A stretch of DNA of 30,135 bases from Pontibacterium sp964228735. Its GTDB lineage: Bacteria > Pseudomonadota > Gammaproteobacteria > Pseudomonadales > Balneatricaceae. Positions 6,822 through 14,700 of the stretch are shown piece after piece. The stretch is taken from contig NZ_CAXRBQ010000030.1 of assembly GCF_964228735.1 (NCBI RefSeq), positions 1-30,135 of the forward strand, in the 5' to 3' direction. The notes beneath the pieces were generated by a model, which saw nothing but the letters and a program-made list of their open reading frames with translations, was not told the DNA's origin and ran no database searches. The first letter of the stretch is position 1, and every line of letters starts with the position of its first letter. The position numbers were made by a program, and so were the translations under genes.

Positions 6822-8090
6822 ATGACAGTTGAAAAAATCGAAATTGATACGCTTATTGTTGGCGCCGGTCAGGCGGGTGTGGCCATGAGTGAACACCTGA
6901 GCAAACTGGGTGTGCCTCACCTGGTTCTGGAGCGCAACCGTATCGCTGAACGCTGGCGTTCAGAACGTTGGGACTCACTGGTTGCCAACGGTCCAGCCTG
7001 GCACGACCGCTTCCCAGGTCTGGAGTTCGAAGAATTCGGCGCTGACGAGTTTGTGCCTAAAGAGAAAGTTGCGGACTACTTCGTTGCGTATGCCGAAAAA
7101 TTCAACATGCCAATCCGTACCGGCGTGGCCGTGAAGAAAGTAGAGCGCAACACCGACCGCCCGGGTTTCACCATCGAAACCTCTGAAGGCGTGATCGAAG
7201 CCAACCGCGTGGTTGCGGCAACCGGTCCATTCCAGAAGCCGGTCATCCCGCCAATCGCACCGCAGGACGAGCGCATCACCCAGATCCACTCTGCAGAATA
7301 CCGTAACCCGGAGCAGCTGCCGGAAGGTGGTGTACTGGTAGTCGGTGCCGGTTCCTCCGGTGTACAGATCGCCGATGAACTGCAGCGTGCGGGCAAGAAC
7401 GTATACCTGTCCGTCGGTGCACACGACCGTCCACCACGCTCCTACCGTAACCGCGACTTCGTGTGGTGGTTGGGTGTACTGGGTGAATGGGATGCTGCCG
7501 CGATGAAACCGGGCACCGAACACGTGACCATCGCCGTAACCGGCGCACACGGAGGTAACGGCACCGTTGATTTCCGCGCTCTGGCGCATCAGGGCATCAC
7601 CCTGGTCGGTCTGACCGAAGCCTTCGCCGACGGCAAAGTGTCCTTCAAGTCCGACCTGGTTGAGAACGTGGCGCGCGGTGACAAGAACTACCTGGACCTG
7701 CTGGATGCAGCAGATGCCTACATCGAACGCAACGGTCTGGACCTGCCGGAAGAGCCGGAAGCCCGTAACATGCTGGCGGACCCGGAATGCATGACGAACC
7801 CGATCCTGGAGTTGGACCTGGCTGAAGCCGGTATCACCTCCATCGTGTGGGCAACCGGCTTCAAGGTGGATTACAGCTGGCTGAACGTGGACGCCTTCGG
7901 CGCAGACGGCAAACCCGCCCACCAGCGTGGTGTATCCACCGAACCGGGCGTGTACTTCGTTGGCCTGCCTTGGCTGTCCCGTCGCGGCTCCACCTTCATC
8001 TGGGGTGTATGGCACGACGCAAAACACATTGCTGACCACATCGCGACCCAGCGTAAGTACCTGGAGTACCGCGACCCGTCTCAGCTGTAA
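6822..8090 (+). CDS. Flavin-containing monooxygenase, CzcO/YUCCA-like (COG2072)
   Basis: A 422-residue protein with an FAD-binding Rossmann motif VGAGQAG (13-19), a second nucleotide (NADPH) motif VGAGSSG (174-180), and an ATGF motif near the C-terminus (VWATGFKVDYSWL). The segment QIHSAEYRNP occupies the place of the FMO fingerprint (FxGxxxHxxxY) but lacks its leading F-x-G. Such enzymes use NADPH and O2 to N- or S-oxygenate, or to oxidatively decarboxylate or Baeyer-Villiger-oxidise, small organics. It follows the small ORF and precedes rid and DUF1028, with a hairpin terminator in between. The pairing of a flavin monooxygenase with a Rid protein recalls the logic of the Rut pyrimidine pathway, but the enzyme family is different. 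Substrate unknown. Confidence 0.87.
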   Translation: MTVEKIEIDTLIVGAGQAGVAMSEHLSKLGVPHLVLERNRIAERWRSERWDSLVANGPAWHDRFPGLEFEEFGADEFVPKEKVADYFVAYAEKFNMPIRTGVAVKKVERNTDRPGFTIETSEGVIEANRVVAATGPFQKPVIPPIAPQDERITQIHSAEYRNPEQLPEGGVLVVGAGSSGVQIADELQRAGKNVYLSVGAHDRPPRSYRNRDFVWWLGVLGEWDAAAMKPGTEHVTIAVTGAHGGNGTVDFRALAHQGITLVGLTEAFADGKVSFKSDLVENVARGDKNYLDLLDAADAYIERNGLDLPEEPEARNMLADPECMTNPILELDLAEAGITSIVWATGFKVDYSWLNVDAFGADGKPAHQRGVSTEPGVYFVGLPWLSRRGSTFIWGVWHDAKHIADHIATQRKYLEYRDPSQL

Positions 8091-8120
8091 ATCCGAGACG
8101 CAGCAATAAATCAGCATCAA

Positions 8121-8149
8121 GATAGGCCTGCGGGCCTATCTCCTTTTTC
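8121..8149 (+). terminator. Hairpin terminator between monooxygenase and rid genes
   Basis: GATAGGCC (8121-8128) pairs with GGCCTATC (8133-8140) around a 4-nt loop and is followed by TCCTTTTT. It probably lowers expression of the downstream genes rather than fully separating them, as no clear promoter is visible before 8187. Confidence 0.7.
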
Positions 8150-8186
8150 AGAAAGACGCATACGTCAGCATTTTGGGAGTAAGTTA

Positions 8187-8606
8187 ATGCCTACGCATAC
8201 TCGCATCCGCATGTTTAACACCAAAGAGACCTATCCAAACCAGACTCTGGATAACGATCTCTGCCAGGCGGTACGCGCCGGTAACACCGTTTATGTTCGT
8301 GGCCAGGTGGGTACCGATTTTGACGGCAACCTGGTTGGCCTGGGCGATCCACGCGCACAGACCGAACAGGCGATGAAAAACGTTAAGCAGTTGCTGGAAG
8401 AAGCCGGTTCCGACATGAGTCACATCGTTAAAACCACCACCTACATCACCGATCCCCGTTTCCGTGAAGCGGTATACAGTGAAACCGGCAAGTGGATGAA
8501 AGGTGTGTTCCCGATCTCCACTGGCCTGGTTGTACAGGCGCTGGCCCAGCCGGAATGGCTGATGGAGATCGACGTGATCGCCGTGATTCCAGACGAAGAG
8601 GCCTAA
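8187..8606 (+). CDS. Rid (YjgF/YER057c/UK114) family protein, non-canonical
   Basis: A 139-residue single-domain Rid protein. The N-terminal strand (VRAGNTVYVRGQVGTD), the central helix (QAMKNVKQLLEEAGSDMSHIVKTTTYITD) and the C-terminal strand (MEIDVIAVIP, with E127) fit the fold. The arginine that RidA uses to bind the imine carboxylate falls at about S111/T112 here, so the canonical enamine/imine deaminase activity on 2-aminoacrylate is not expected. Published surveys place Arg-lacking proteins in Rid subfamilies linked to catabolic operons. It is followed after 3 nt by DUF1028 and likely forms a functional pair with it. Confidence 0.88.
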   Translation: MPTHTRIRMFNTKETYPNQTLDNDLCQAVRAGNTVYVRGQVGTDFDGNLVGLGDPRAQTEQAMKNVKQLLEEAGSDMSHIVKTTTYITDPRFREAVYSETGKWMKGVFPISTGLVVQALAQPEWLMEIDVIAVIPDEEA

Positions 8607-8609
8607 GCC

Positions 8610-9281
8610 ATGACCTTCTCCGTTGCGGGCATCTGCCCGGATACCGGCATGGTCGGTTGTGCCATCACCTCCTCCAGCATCTGTGTCGCCAGCCGTTGTG
8701 CCTTCGTGCGCAGTGGCACCGGCGTCGCGCTGACCCAAAACATCACCAACCCGGACCTGGGCCCACTGGCACTGGATCTGCTGCAGGAGGGCCAATCCCC
8801 ACAGCAGGTGTTGGCTGCCCTCGCCGAAGCCGACAGCGATGTACAATGGCGTCAGTTGGGCGTGCTGAATTCAACCGGTGAAGGCACCACCTTCAGTGGT
8901 GAACAGGCGTTGGGGATCTTCTCCACTGCCCAAGGCCAGAACTGCATCGCCATGGGCAACCTGCTGGAAAACACCGGCGTACCCCAGGCAATGATCGACA
9001 GTTTCGAGAACAGCAGCGGCCACCTGGCGGAACGCCTGCTCAGTGCACTGGAAGCGGGTCTTGCCGCCGGTGGTGAGCTGGGGCCGGTACACTCTGCTGG
9101 TTTATTGGTCGCCGCTCAACCGCAGTGGCCGGTGGTGGACCTGCGCGTGGATTGGCATATCGAACCAATTCACGAACTGCGTATGGTGTGGCAAAACTAC
9201 GAACCACAGATGCAGGCCTATATCACCCGTGCGAAAGATCCGTCTAACGCCGAGTCTTTTGGTGTACCGGGCGACGAATAA
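8610..9281 (+). CDS. DUF1028 family protein, predicted Ntn-hydrolase-like
   Basis: A 223-residue protein with the hallmarks of DUF1028: an FSVAGICPDTGMVGCAITSSS start, a TQNITNPDLGPLALDLL segment, and an HLAERLLSALEAGLAAGGE segment. The family is widespread in catabolic clusters next to Rid and M20 genes, and is thought to have an Ntn-hydrolase-like fold, but its reaction is not established to my knowledge. The start is 3 nt after the rid stop, so translation is probably coupled. An amide or cyclic-amide hydrolase role is an inference from fold and context. Confidence 0.88.
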   Translation: MTFSVAGICPDTGMVGCAITSSSICVASRCAFVRSGTGVALTQNITNPDLGPLALDLLQEGQSPQQVLAALAEADSDVQWRQLGVLNSTGEGTTFSGEQALGIFSTAQGQNCIAMGNLLENTGVPQAMIDSFENSSGHLAERLLSALEAGLAAGGELGPVHSAGLLVAAQPQWPVVDLRVDWHIEPIHELRMVWQNYEPQMQAYITRAKDPSNAESFGVPGDE

Positions 9282-9290
9282 CTAACACCC

Positions 9291-9321
9291 AAAAAGCCCG
9301 CTTCCCAATGCGGGCTTTTTT
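9291..9321 (+). terminator. Rho-independent terminator of the monooxygenase-rid-DUF1028 unit
   Basis: AAAAAGCCCGC pairs with GCGGGCTTTTT around an 8-nt loop, followed by a T run. Confidence 0.92.
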
Positions 9322-9331
9322 ATGCCTAACC

Positions 9332-9379
9332 GCACTGGATAGCTTTTTCTTATCTTCTTCAAAAATTAATAATATTTTA
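9332..9379 (+). promoter_or_regulatory. Shared catabolic promoter, copy 2 (upstream of the M20 hydrolase)
   Basis: The 19-mer GCACTGGATAGCTTTTTCT (9332-9350) is identical to that at 12468-12486. It is followed by -35 TTCTTA (9347-9352), 17 bp and -10 TAATAT (9370-9375). Transcription would start near 9382, leaving a leader of nearly 200 nt. The conserved upstream block CACTGGATA may be an activator site. Confidence 0.7.
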
Positions 9380-9422
9380 ATGATACTCCCGCTCCGCCTA
9401 TCCTCAGGGAACAGATGAACAA

Positions 9423-9436
9423 TTGATTTTGATCAA
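9423..9436. promoter_or_regulatory. FNR/Anr-type box TTGAT-N4-ATCAA
   Basis: TTGATTTTGATCAA matches the FNR/Anr consensus exactly and sits within a longer AATTGAT/ATCAATT dyad (9421-9438). It lies about 47 bp downstream of the proposed promoter, where a bound regulator could act as a roadblock, or it could activate a second promoter nearer the gene. No good -10 is visible at the usual distance. Confidence 0.5.
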
Positions 9437-9578
9437 TTTCTGTACCCCCCAACTGATCGAAGTTGTTCACGGCTCAACCGGTCAGGCTCTCATCTCAGAC
9501 ATCTGTACAGGATCAACAAGCACGGCCACGGAGGGCGCCTTGCTACAAGGATCAAACGAATAATACGCAGGAGTAGAT

Positions 9579-10736
9579 ATGGCCCAGTCGCTGACAATTG
9601 AAATCCTCGAAAAGCTGATCAGTTTTGATACCACCAGCTGCAACTCCAACCTGGAGCTGATGGCGTATGTTCAGCAATACTTGGAGGTGCACGGCGTAAA
9701 CAGCACCCTGGTGTATGACGAGCAGGACAGCAAGGCCAACCTCTACGCCACCATCGGTCCTCAGAACAAGTCTGGTGTGATGCTGTCCGGCCATACCGAC
9801 ACCGTACCGGTGACCGGCCAGAACTGGACCAAAGAACCCTACCTGCTGACCCGCGAAGACGACCGCCTCTACGGCCGTGGCACCACCGATATGAAAGGTT
9901 TTATCGCGGCTGTGCTGGCCGCAGTGCCCGAGATGGTGAAGCAGCCACTGCATACCCCAATCCATCTGGCCTTTTCCTACGACGAAGAGATCGGTTGTGT
10001 GGGCGTGCGTCGCCTGATCGACACCCTCAAGGGCCACCCGCTGAAACCGGCGATCTGCATTATCGGTGAACCGACTTCAATGAACGTGGTAACCGCCCAC
10101 AAAGGCAAGCTGGCGGCACGCGTAACGGTGAAAGGTAAGGAGTGTCACTCCGGTCTCGCACCCCAGGGTGTGAACGCAGTGAACTACGCCGCCCGCCTGA
10201 TCGCCTGGCTGGAGAATCTGGCCCAGGAAAAACGTCAATACGGCCCGTTCGAAGAGGGTTACGAGATCCCTTACAGCACCGTGCACACCGGCACGGTTAA
10301 TGGCGGAACCGCGCTCAACATCGTGCCGAACCACTGCGAATTCCTGTTCGAGATCCGCAATATCGCCGCCGAAGATCCACGCGATCTGCTGGCGCAGTTT
10401 CAGGTGTACATCGACAAGCTGATCCGCGAGATGCATATCACCAGCACTGACTGCGATATCAGCGTGGAGATCACCACCGAATACCCCGGCCTCAGAACCG
10501 CTGACGACGCTGAGGTCGTGGCCTTTGTGCAAAAACTGGCAGAGGCCGAAACAACCACCACCGTTAACTTCGGTACCGAGGGTGGTCTGTTCAGCAAAGT
10601 ACTTGGTATTCCGACCGTTGTGTGCGGCCCCGGCAGCATGGACCAGGGTCACAAGCCGGACGAGTTTATCCACGAACAACAATTAGCACTGTGCGAATCC
10701 TTTATCGGGCGCCTGATCGACGAACTCAGCGCCTGA
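9579..10736 (+). CDS. M20 family amidohydrolase, acetylornithine deacetylase (ArgE)-like
   Basis: A 385-residue di-metal amidohydrolase with all expected ligand motifs: SGHTDTVP (H72, D74), GTTDMKG (D104), YDEE (E136/E137), GEPT (E164) and the terminal Q-G-H-K-P-D-E-F histidine. Length and pattern match ArgE/DapE/ArgE-like deacylases, which cleave the amide of N-acyl amino acids. The operon context (amino-acid permease downstream, regulon shared with an aminotransferase and a monooxygenase) argues for a catabolic N-acyl or N-carbamoyl substrate rather than arginine biosynthesis. The start follows GCAGGAGTAGAT. The permease begins 108 bp downstream without an intervening terminator. Confidence 0.88.
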   Translation: MAQSLTIEILEKLISFDTTSCNSNLELMAYVQQYLEVHGVNSTLVYDEQDSKANLYATIGPQNKSGVMLSGHTDTVPVTGQNWTKEPYLLTREDDRLYGRGTTDMKGFIAAVLAAVPEMVKQPLHTPIHLAFSYDEEIGCVGVRRLIDTLKGHPLKPAICIIGEPTSMNVVTAHKGKLAARVTVKGKECHSGLAPQGVNAVNYAARLIAWLENLAQEKRQYGPFEEGYEIPYSTVHTGTVNGGTALNIVPNHCEFLFEIRNIAAEDPRDLLAQFQVYIDKLIREMHITSTDCDISVEITTEYPGLRTADDAEVVAFVQKLAEAETTTTVNFGTEGGLFSKVLGIPTVVCGPGSMDQGHKPDEFIHEQQLALCESFIGRLIDELSA

Positions 10737-10844
10737 TCGCCAGAGGAGGAGAACTAATAGAAATCCCCCCGAGTTATCACCCGTGACTCATACTTAAACC
10801 AACCTGATAGCAAAAAATATAAAAATTGAATTCAGGAGAAGAAA

Positions 10845-12275
10845 ATGTCTGACAACACAACTCTCGCCCCCAGCGCCGATATGGCCGGCAGCCAGACCAG
10901 CCAGAAAACAGGCTTCAGCCGTGTGCTGGGTCTGGGTTCTCTGCTGGCGGTGGCTGTTGGCCTGGTGGTATCCCAGGGCGTAATGGTTCTAATGCTGCAG
11001 GGTGCCGGCATCGCTGGCTTGGGCTTTATCATCCCACTCGCCATCGGTTATCTGCTGGCCCTGACCTATGTGTACTCCTTTTCCGAGCTCTCCCTGATGA
11101 TCCCGCGTGCGGGTAGTCTGAGTAGCTACACCGAGGTCGCCATCGGTCACTTCCCGGCCATCCTGGCAGTATTCTCAGGTTATGTAGTCGTTGCTATGTT
11201 TGCACTGTCCGCAGAGCTGCTGCTGGTCGACTTCATCATCGACAAAATCTATCCGGGTGCCTTCCCGAAATACAGTGTGGGCTTTGGTCTGCTGGCACTC
11301 TTTACCGGTCTTAACCTGATGGGTATCGACGTCTTCGCCAAGCTGCAGTCGGCACTGGCATTCATCATGGTTGTTGTTCTGCTGATCCTCGGCCTGAGTG
11401 CTGTGGGTGGAGTGGCCAATCCACATCCGGAAGGTATCGACCTGACCTCCACCTGGAACCCATTGGGTGCTGAGGTGATCACCTTGGTCGCGCTGGCCAT
11501 CTGGGGTTACGTGGGTGCAGAATTTGTCTGCCCACTGGTGGAAGAGTCCAAGAACCCGGAACGCAACATTCCACGCTCCATGATCATCGGTGTGACCGTG
11601 ATCTTCGTGACTATCGCGATCTACTGCCTGGGTGCACTGCTGTACATCCCGGCGGATGACCTGGCCGGCTCTGCCCTGCCACACTACGACTTTGCCAAAG
11701 CAGTGTTTGGTGATGTGGGTCTGACCTTCCTGGCGATCGCAGCCGTAACTGCGACCTGCTCCACCGTAAACACCTCCCTGGCGGCTATCCCGCGTATGCT
11801 CTACGGCATGGCGCAGAACGGTCAGGCGTTCCCGCAGCTGAAACAGCTGACCAAAACCACCAAAACCCCATGGGTTGCCGTGCTGTTTACCGCGGCTATC
11901 ACCGGTCTGCCAATGGTGATCATGGGTGACAACCCGGATGCGATCGGCCTGCTGCTGATCTCCGCAGCGATTGCGTGGCTGCTGGCGTACATCATCACTC
12001 ACGTGAACGTGATCGCCCTGCGTAAGCGTTACCCGGACATTAAACGTCCGTACAAGACACCTTTTTACCCGCTGCCACAGATCCTGGGTATTGCAGGCAT
12101 GATCTACGCGGTGATCTACGCATCACCTGCGCCAGAGCTGAGCAACCAGATCTTCGGTGCCGCCGGTGTGGTACTGGGTATCGTGTCCGTGATTGGTGTT
12201 ATCTGGGTGAAATTCGTGATGAAGAAAAACCTCTTCACCCCAGAGCCAATCGAAAAGGCCCTGGACGCGGAATAA
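10845..12275 (+). CDS. APC-superfamily amino acid permease
   Basis: A 476-residue integral membrane protein with about 12 hydrophobic segments. The first helix carries the APC G-x-x-x-S/G pattern (GLGSLLAVAVGLVVSQGVMVL), and the loop after TM6 carries GYVGAEFVCPLVEESKNPERNIPRS-type sequence, typical of the family (GxE followed by E-x-K-NPxRxIPR). It probably imports the amino acid or amine degraded by this region, in symport with H+ or Na+. The start at 10845 follows CAGGAG. It is most likely co-transcribed with the M20 hydrolase and ends at a GC-rich hairpin. Confidence 0.9.
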   Translation: MSDNTTLAPSADMAGSQTSQKTGFSRVLGLGSLLAVAVGLVVSQGVMVLMLQGAGIAGLGFIIPLAIGYLLALTYVYSFSELSLMIPRAGSLSSYTEVAIGHFPAILAVFSGYVVVAMFALSAELLLVDFIIDKIYPGAFPKYSVGFGLLALFTGLNLMGIDVFAKLQSALAFIMVVVLLILGLSAVGGVANPHPEGIDLTSTWNPLGAEVITLVALAIWGYVGAEFVCPLVEESKNPERNIPRSMIIGVTVIFVTIAIYCLGALLYIPADDLAGSALPHYDFAKAVFGDVGLTFLAIAAVTATCSTVNTSLAAIPRMLYGMAQNGQAFPQLKQLTKTTKTPWVAVLFTAAITGLPMVIMGDNPDAIGLLLISAAIAWLLAYIITHVNVIALRKRYPDIKRPYKTPFYPLPQILGIAGMIYAVIYASPAPELSNQIFGAAGVVLGIVSVIGVIWVKFVMKKNLFTPEPIEKALDAE

Positions 12276-12322
12276 CGTCTGTCCGTTCCCTTACCTGTTC
12301 GTGTGCCGCTCCCCTGGCACGC

Positions 12323-12372
12323 GGGCCGGTCTCCGGGCTGGTAGCGCACGCTGCCGGCCCTTTCTCTTTCTT
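12323..12372 (+). terminator. Hairpin terminator after the permease
   Basis: GGGCCGG (12323-12329) pairs with CCGGCCC (12354-12360), followed by a T/C-rich tract (TTTCTCTTTCTT). The loop is long, so strength is moderate. Confidence 0.6.
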
Positions 12373-12467
12373 ATTACCGTACTGCACAGTTGCAGGTATT
12401 GGCAGCCACAGCAGTGAGCCCGTTTCTATACTTAGGGACAGCTGCTAAGGATTTTTTAATGCCACGG

Positions 12468-12515
12468 GCACTGGATAGCTTTTTCTGATACAGAGAAACA
12501 AAAATTAATATTTTA
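12468..12515 (+). promoter_or_regulatory. Shared catabolic promoter, copy 3 (upstream of the aminotransferase)
   Basis: Identical 19-mer GCACTGGATAGCTTTTTCT at 12468-12486, -35 TTCTGA (12483-12488), 17-bp spacer, and -10 TAATAT (12506-12511). Transcription would start near 12518, about 78 nt before the ATG. Spacing is the same as in copies 1 and 2, although the AT-rich -10 flank is rearranged. Confidence 0.7.
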
Positions 12516-12595
12516 TCAATGCTAAGCAAAATCCTAACCTAAAAACTTAGGCGACTCGGCATATAAAGAATCACAAATGAGGAGCAATCTCGAAA

Positions 12596-13990
12596 ATGTC
12601 CGACAATAAAAACATCGATATGAAACAAGTGTGGCAGCAGGACAAAGACCACTACATCCACCCTTGGACCGACTTCTCTACCTTCAAAGAAACCGGCTCT
12701 ATGGTATTGGCCGACAGCGACAATGTTCATGTTCAAGATGGTGAAGGACGCAAATACCTGGACGGCATTGGTGGCCTCTGGTGTGTAAACATCGGTTACG
12801 CCCGCGAAGAGATGGCCCAGGCGATCGCTGATCAAATTCGACAGATCCCTTATTACTCCTGCTTCGGTCACCACACCACAGTTCCAGCTGCGCAGCTGGC
12901 AGCAAAACTGGCCGAGCTGGCACCGGGCAACCTGAACCACGTGTTCTACGGTTGCGGCGGTTCAGTAGCCAACGATACTGCGGTACGTATCATCCACTTC
13001 TACTTCAACCAGCTGGGTAAGAAGAGCAAGAAGAAGATCATCTCCCGTATCGACGGTTACCACGGCAGTACCTACATGGCGATGTCCATCACCGGTGTGA
13101 AGTTTGACCACATCGGCTTTGATATCGACGAGCAGCTGGTACACCACATCTCCTGCCCGAACCCATACCGTCGTCCGGAAGAGCAGAGCCTGGAAGATTT
13201 CTGTAACGAGAAGGTTCAGGAGCTTGAAGACAAGATCCTGGAGCTGGGCCCAGACAACGTGGCCGCCTTCTTCGCCGAGCCAATCATGGGTGCTGGTGGT
13301 GTGATCGTGCCACCTGAGGGTTACCACAAGAAAACCCTGGATGTATGTCGCAAGTACGGTGTGCTGTATGTATCCGACGAAGTAGTAACCGCCTTCGGCC
13401 GTCTCGGTCACATGTTCGCATCCGAAGACGAATTCGGCATCGTGCCGGACATCATCACCTGTGCCAAAGGCCTGACTTCCGGTTACCTGCCGCTGGGTGC
13501 GACCATCCTGTCCGACGACATCTATGAGGTGATCAGCAAACCTCAGGCAGACGGCGCAATCTTCACCCACGGCTTCACCTACTCCGGCCACCCGGTTAGC
13601 TGTGCTGCCGGTGTGACCAATATCGAGATCATGGAGCGTGAAAACATCTGTGGTCTGGTGAAAGACCTGGGTGCCTACTTCGAAGAGCAGGTAAAGACCC
13701 TGATCGACCTGCCGATCGTGGGTGACGTGCGCGGCCGTAAGTACATGATGTGTATCGAAAACGTGGCCAACAAAGAGACCAAAGAGCTGATCGATCCGGA
13801 TGCGAAGGTAGGTAACCGCATCGCCGATCACTGTCAGGCACGCGGTCTGATCGTACGTCCGCTGGCACACATGAACGTACTGTCTCCACCGCTGACTCTG
13901 AGCAAGGAAAACATCGACTTCCTGGTTGCGACGCTGCGTGAAAGTATCGAAGCCACCATGGAAGATCTGAAACGCGACGGTTTCCTGTAA
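12596..13990 (+). CDS. Class III (omega) PLP-dependent aminotransferase
   Basis: A 464-residue fold-type I enzyme. Predicted Schiff-base lysine is K291 (CAKGLTSGYLPLGA), with the PLP-pyridine aspartate D261 in SDEVVTAFGRLG and a substrate-pocket start resembling omega-amino acid or diamine:pyruvate transaminases (HPWTDF, GLWCVNIGYAREE). The usual S/G-S-E-A phosphate-cup motif is replaced by GCGGSVANDTAVR (119-131), a variant seen to my recollection in only part of the family. Relatives use beta-alanine, GABA, putrescine or taurine as amino donors. It carries its own copy of the shared promoter and its product aldehyde could feed the PuuC-like dehydrogenase at 21561. The ATG has a GAGGAG about 11 nt upstream. 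Confidence 0.9.
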   Translation: MSDNKNIDMKQVWQQDKDHYIHPWTDFSTFKETGSMVLADSDNVHVQDGEGRKYLDGIGGLWCVNIGYAREEMAQAIADQIRQIPYYSCFGHHTTVPAAQLAAKLAELAPGNLNHVFYGCGGSVANDTAVRIIHFYFNQLGKKSKKKIISRIDGYHGSTYMAMSITGVKFDHIGFDIDEQLVHHISCPNPYRRPEEQSLEDFCNEKVQELEDKILELGPDNVAAFFAEPIMGAGGVIVPPEGYHKKTLDVCRKYGVLYVSDEVVTAFGRLGHMFASEDEFGIVPDIITCAKGLTSGYLPLGATILSDDIYEVISKPQADGAIFTHGFTYSGHPVSCAAGVTNIEIMERENICGLVKDLGAYFEEQVKTLIDLPIVGDVRGRKYMMCIENVANKETKELIDPDAKVGNRIADHCQARGLIVRPLAHMNVLSPPLTLSKENIDFLVATLRESIEATMEDLKRDGFL

Positions 13991-14016
13991 GCACTATTTG
14001 CTCGTAGCACTACTCC

Positions 14017-14046
14017 ACCACCGGCAATCGCCGGTGGTCCTTTTCC
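14017..14046 (+). terminator. Terminator of the aminotransferase gene
   Basis: ACCACCGG (14017-14024) pairs with CCGGTGGT (14031-14038), followed by CCTTTTCC. Confidence 0.75.
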
Positions 14047-14081
14047 GTTGATGGCTTATTTGCAGGTTAATAAGTCAACCC

Positions 14082-14169
14082 CACAGTGTTTCTGAATAAA
14101 GGTCACCCCTATTCAGTCCGTATATTTACTGTGCCTTTGAGGAGGGACCAATCACCCTCCTCGTTTTTT
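14082..14169 (+). ncRNA. Structured RNA element with its own terminator, upstream of dodecin
   Basis: Between the aminotransferase terminator and dodecin lie nested helices: outer CACAGT/ACTGTG (14082-14087, 14128-14133), inner CTGAATA/TATTCAG (14092-14098, 14110-14116), then a strong terminator GAGGAGGG/CCCTCCTC (14139-14146, 14155-14162) and six T residues. This could be a small RNA or a leader that attenuates dodecin. No known riboswitch class was recognised. A TTGATG near 14048 may contribute a promoter, but the start is not established. Confidence 0.45.
14139..14169 (+). terminator. Strong rho-independent terminator upstream of dodecin
   Basis: Perfect 8-bp stem GAGGAGGG/CCCTCCTC with an 8-nt loop and a T6 tail. 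No gene lies between it and the previous terminator at 14017-14046. Confidence 0.88.
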
Positions 14170-14262
14170 ATTATTTTTTCATTCCTTCCTTTTTATTAAA
14201 CCTACTTTCTTTTCTACGGACGGTAATAACTTCACCGCTTAAATATTTTCTGGAGATTAACC

Positions 14263-14469
14263 ATGTCTGATTCGGCATTTAAAGAGACGATCATTATTGG
14301 CTCATCCATTATCAGCAGTCGCGATGCGGTTCGTCATGCGATGACGCGGGCGAATGTGACCCTGGATGCGATTAACTGGTATGAGGTGGTGGATTCCCGG
14401 GATTTTAAAGAGAATGGTGAAGTGGTGAGGTATGAGGCGACGGTTAAGATTGGGTCGCGGGTTGGGTGA
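14263..14469 (+). CDS. Dodecin family flavin-binding protein
   Basis: A 68-residue protein with the dodecin pattern: an IIIGSSIISSRDAVRHAMTRA first strand-helix unit, the flavin-stacking tryptophan in INWYEVVDSR, and a VVRYEATVKIG C-terminal strand. Dodecins form hollow dodecamers that store and buffer riboflavin or FMN. Proximity to a flavin monooxygenase regulon is suggestive of flavin supply but unproven. A GGAG lies 8-9 nt before the ATG. A large inverted repeat starts 16 nt after the stop. Confidence 0.88.
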   Translation: MSDSAFKETIIIGSSIISSRDAVRHAMTRANVTLDAINWYEVVDSRDFKENGEVVRYEATVKIGSRVG

Positions 14470-14484
14470 TTCCACCGATCTCGC

Positions 14485-14569
14485 AGGTTGGGTCGAGCGC
14501 AGCGACACCCAACAAGACGTTACTCCACATGTTTATTCGTTGGGTGTCGCCTACGGCTCGACCCAACCT
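14485..14569. repeat. REP-like long inverted repeat
   Basis: AGGTTGGGTCGAG (14485-14497) pairs with CTCGACCCAACCT (14557-14569), and inside it GCGACACCCAAC (14502-14513) pairs with GTTGGGTGTCGC (14539-14550). A divergent element of the same plan occurs at 25091-25178. This is typical of intergenic MITE/REP elements. Confidence 0.75.
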
Positions 14570-14612
14570 ACCCAGTTGAAGCAATTGATCGAGACGGCGC
14601 GAACACCATAAC

Positions 14613-14660
14613 CTGTAGGGTAGGCTTTAGCCTACCGGCAGCGTAAACGCTGCCCTACAG
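14613..14660. repeat. Cruciform-type palindromic repeat (three-way junction)
   Basis: Outer arms CTGTAGGG/CCCTACAG enclose two perfect hairpins, GGTAGGCT/AGCCTACC with a TT loop and GGCAGCGT/ACGCTGCC with an AA loop, so almost every base is paired. It is probably a second kind of REP element. Confidence 0.75.
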
Positions 14661-14663
14661 TGG

Positions 14664-14683
14664 ATCGCCCTTTTAAGGGCGAT
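14664..14683. terminator. Terminator-like palindrome between dodecin and the chemoreceptor gene
   Basis: ATCGCCCTT/AAGGGCGAT is a perfect 20-bp palindrome with a two-base centre. It is followed by TATTT on the plus strand only, so it may serve the convergent genes weakly. Confidence 0.45.
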
Positions 14684-14700
14684 TATTTGGAAACGACCTA

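Noticed and set aside
6975..8120. A 381-codon minus-strand frame opposite the monooxygenase
   Set aside because: It is a shadow frame caused by strong codon bias; the plus-strand protein has complete Rossmann motifs.
10740..10790. A small ORF after the M20 hydrolase, suggested by a strong GAGGAGGAG
   Set aside because: No ATG, GTG or TTG follows at a suitable distance; the next codons run from ATA to a nearby stop.
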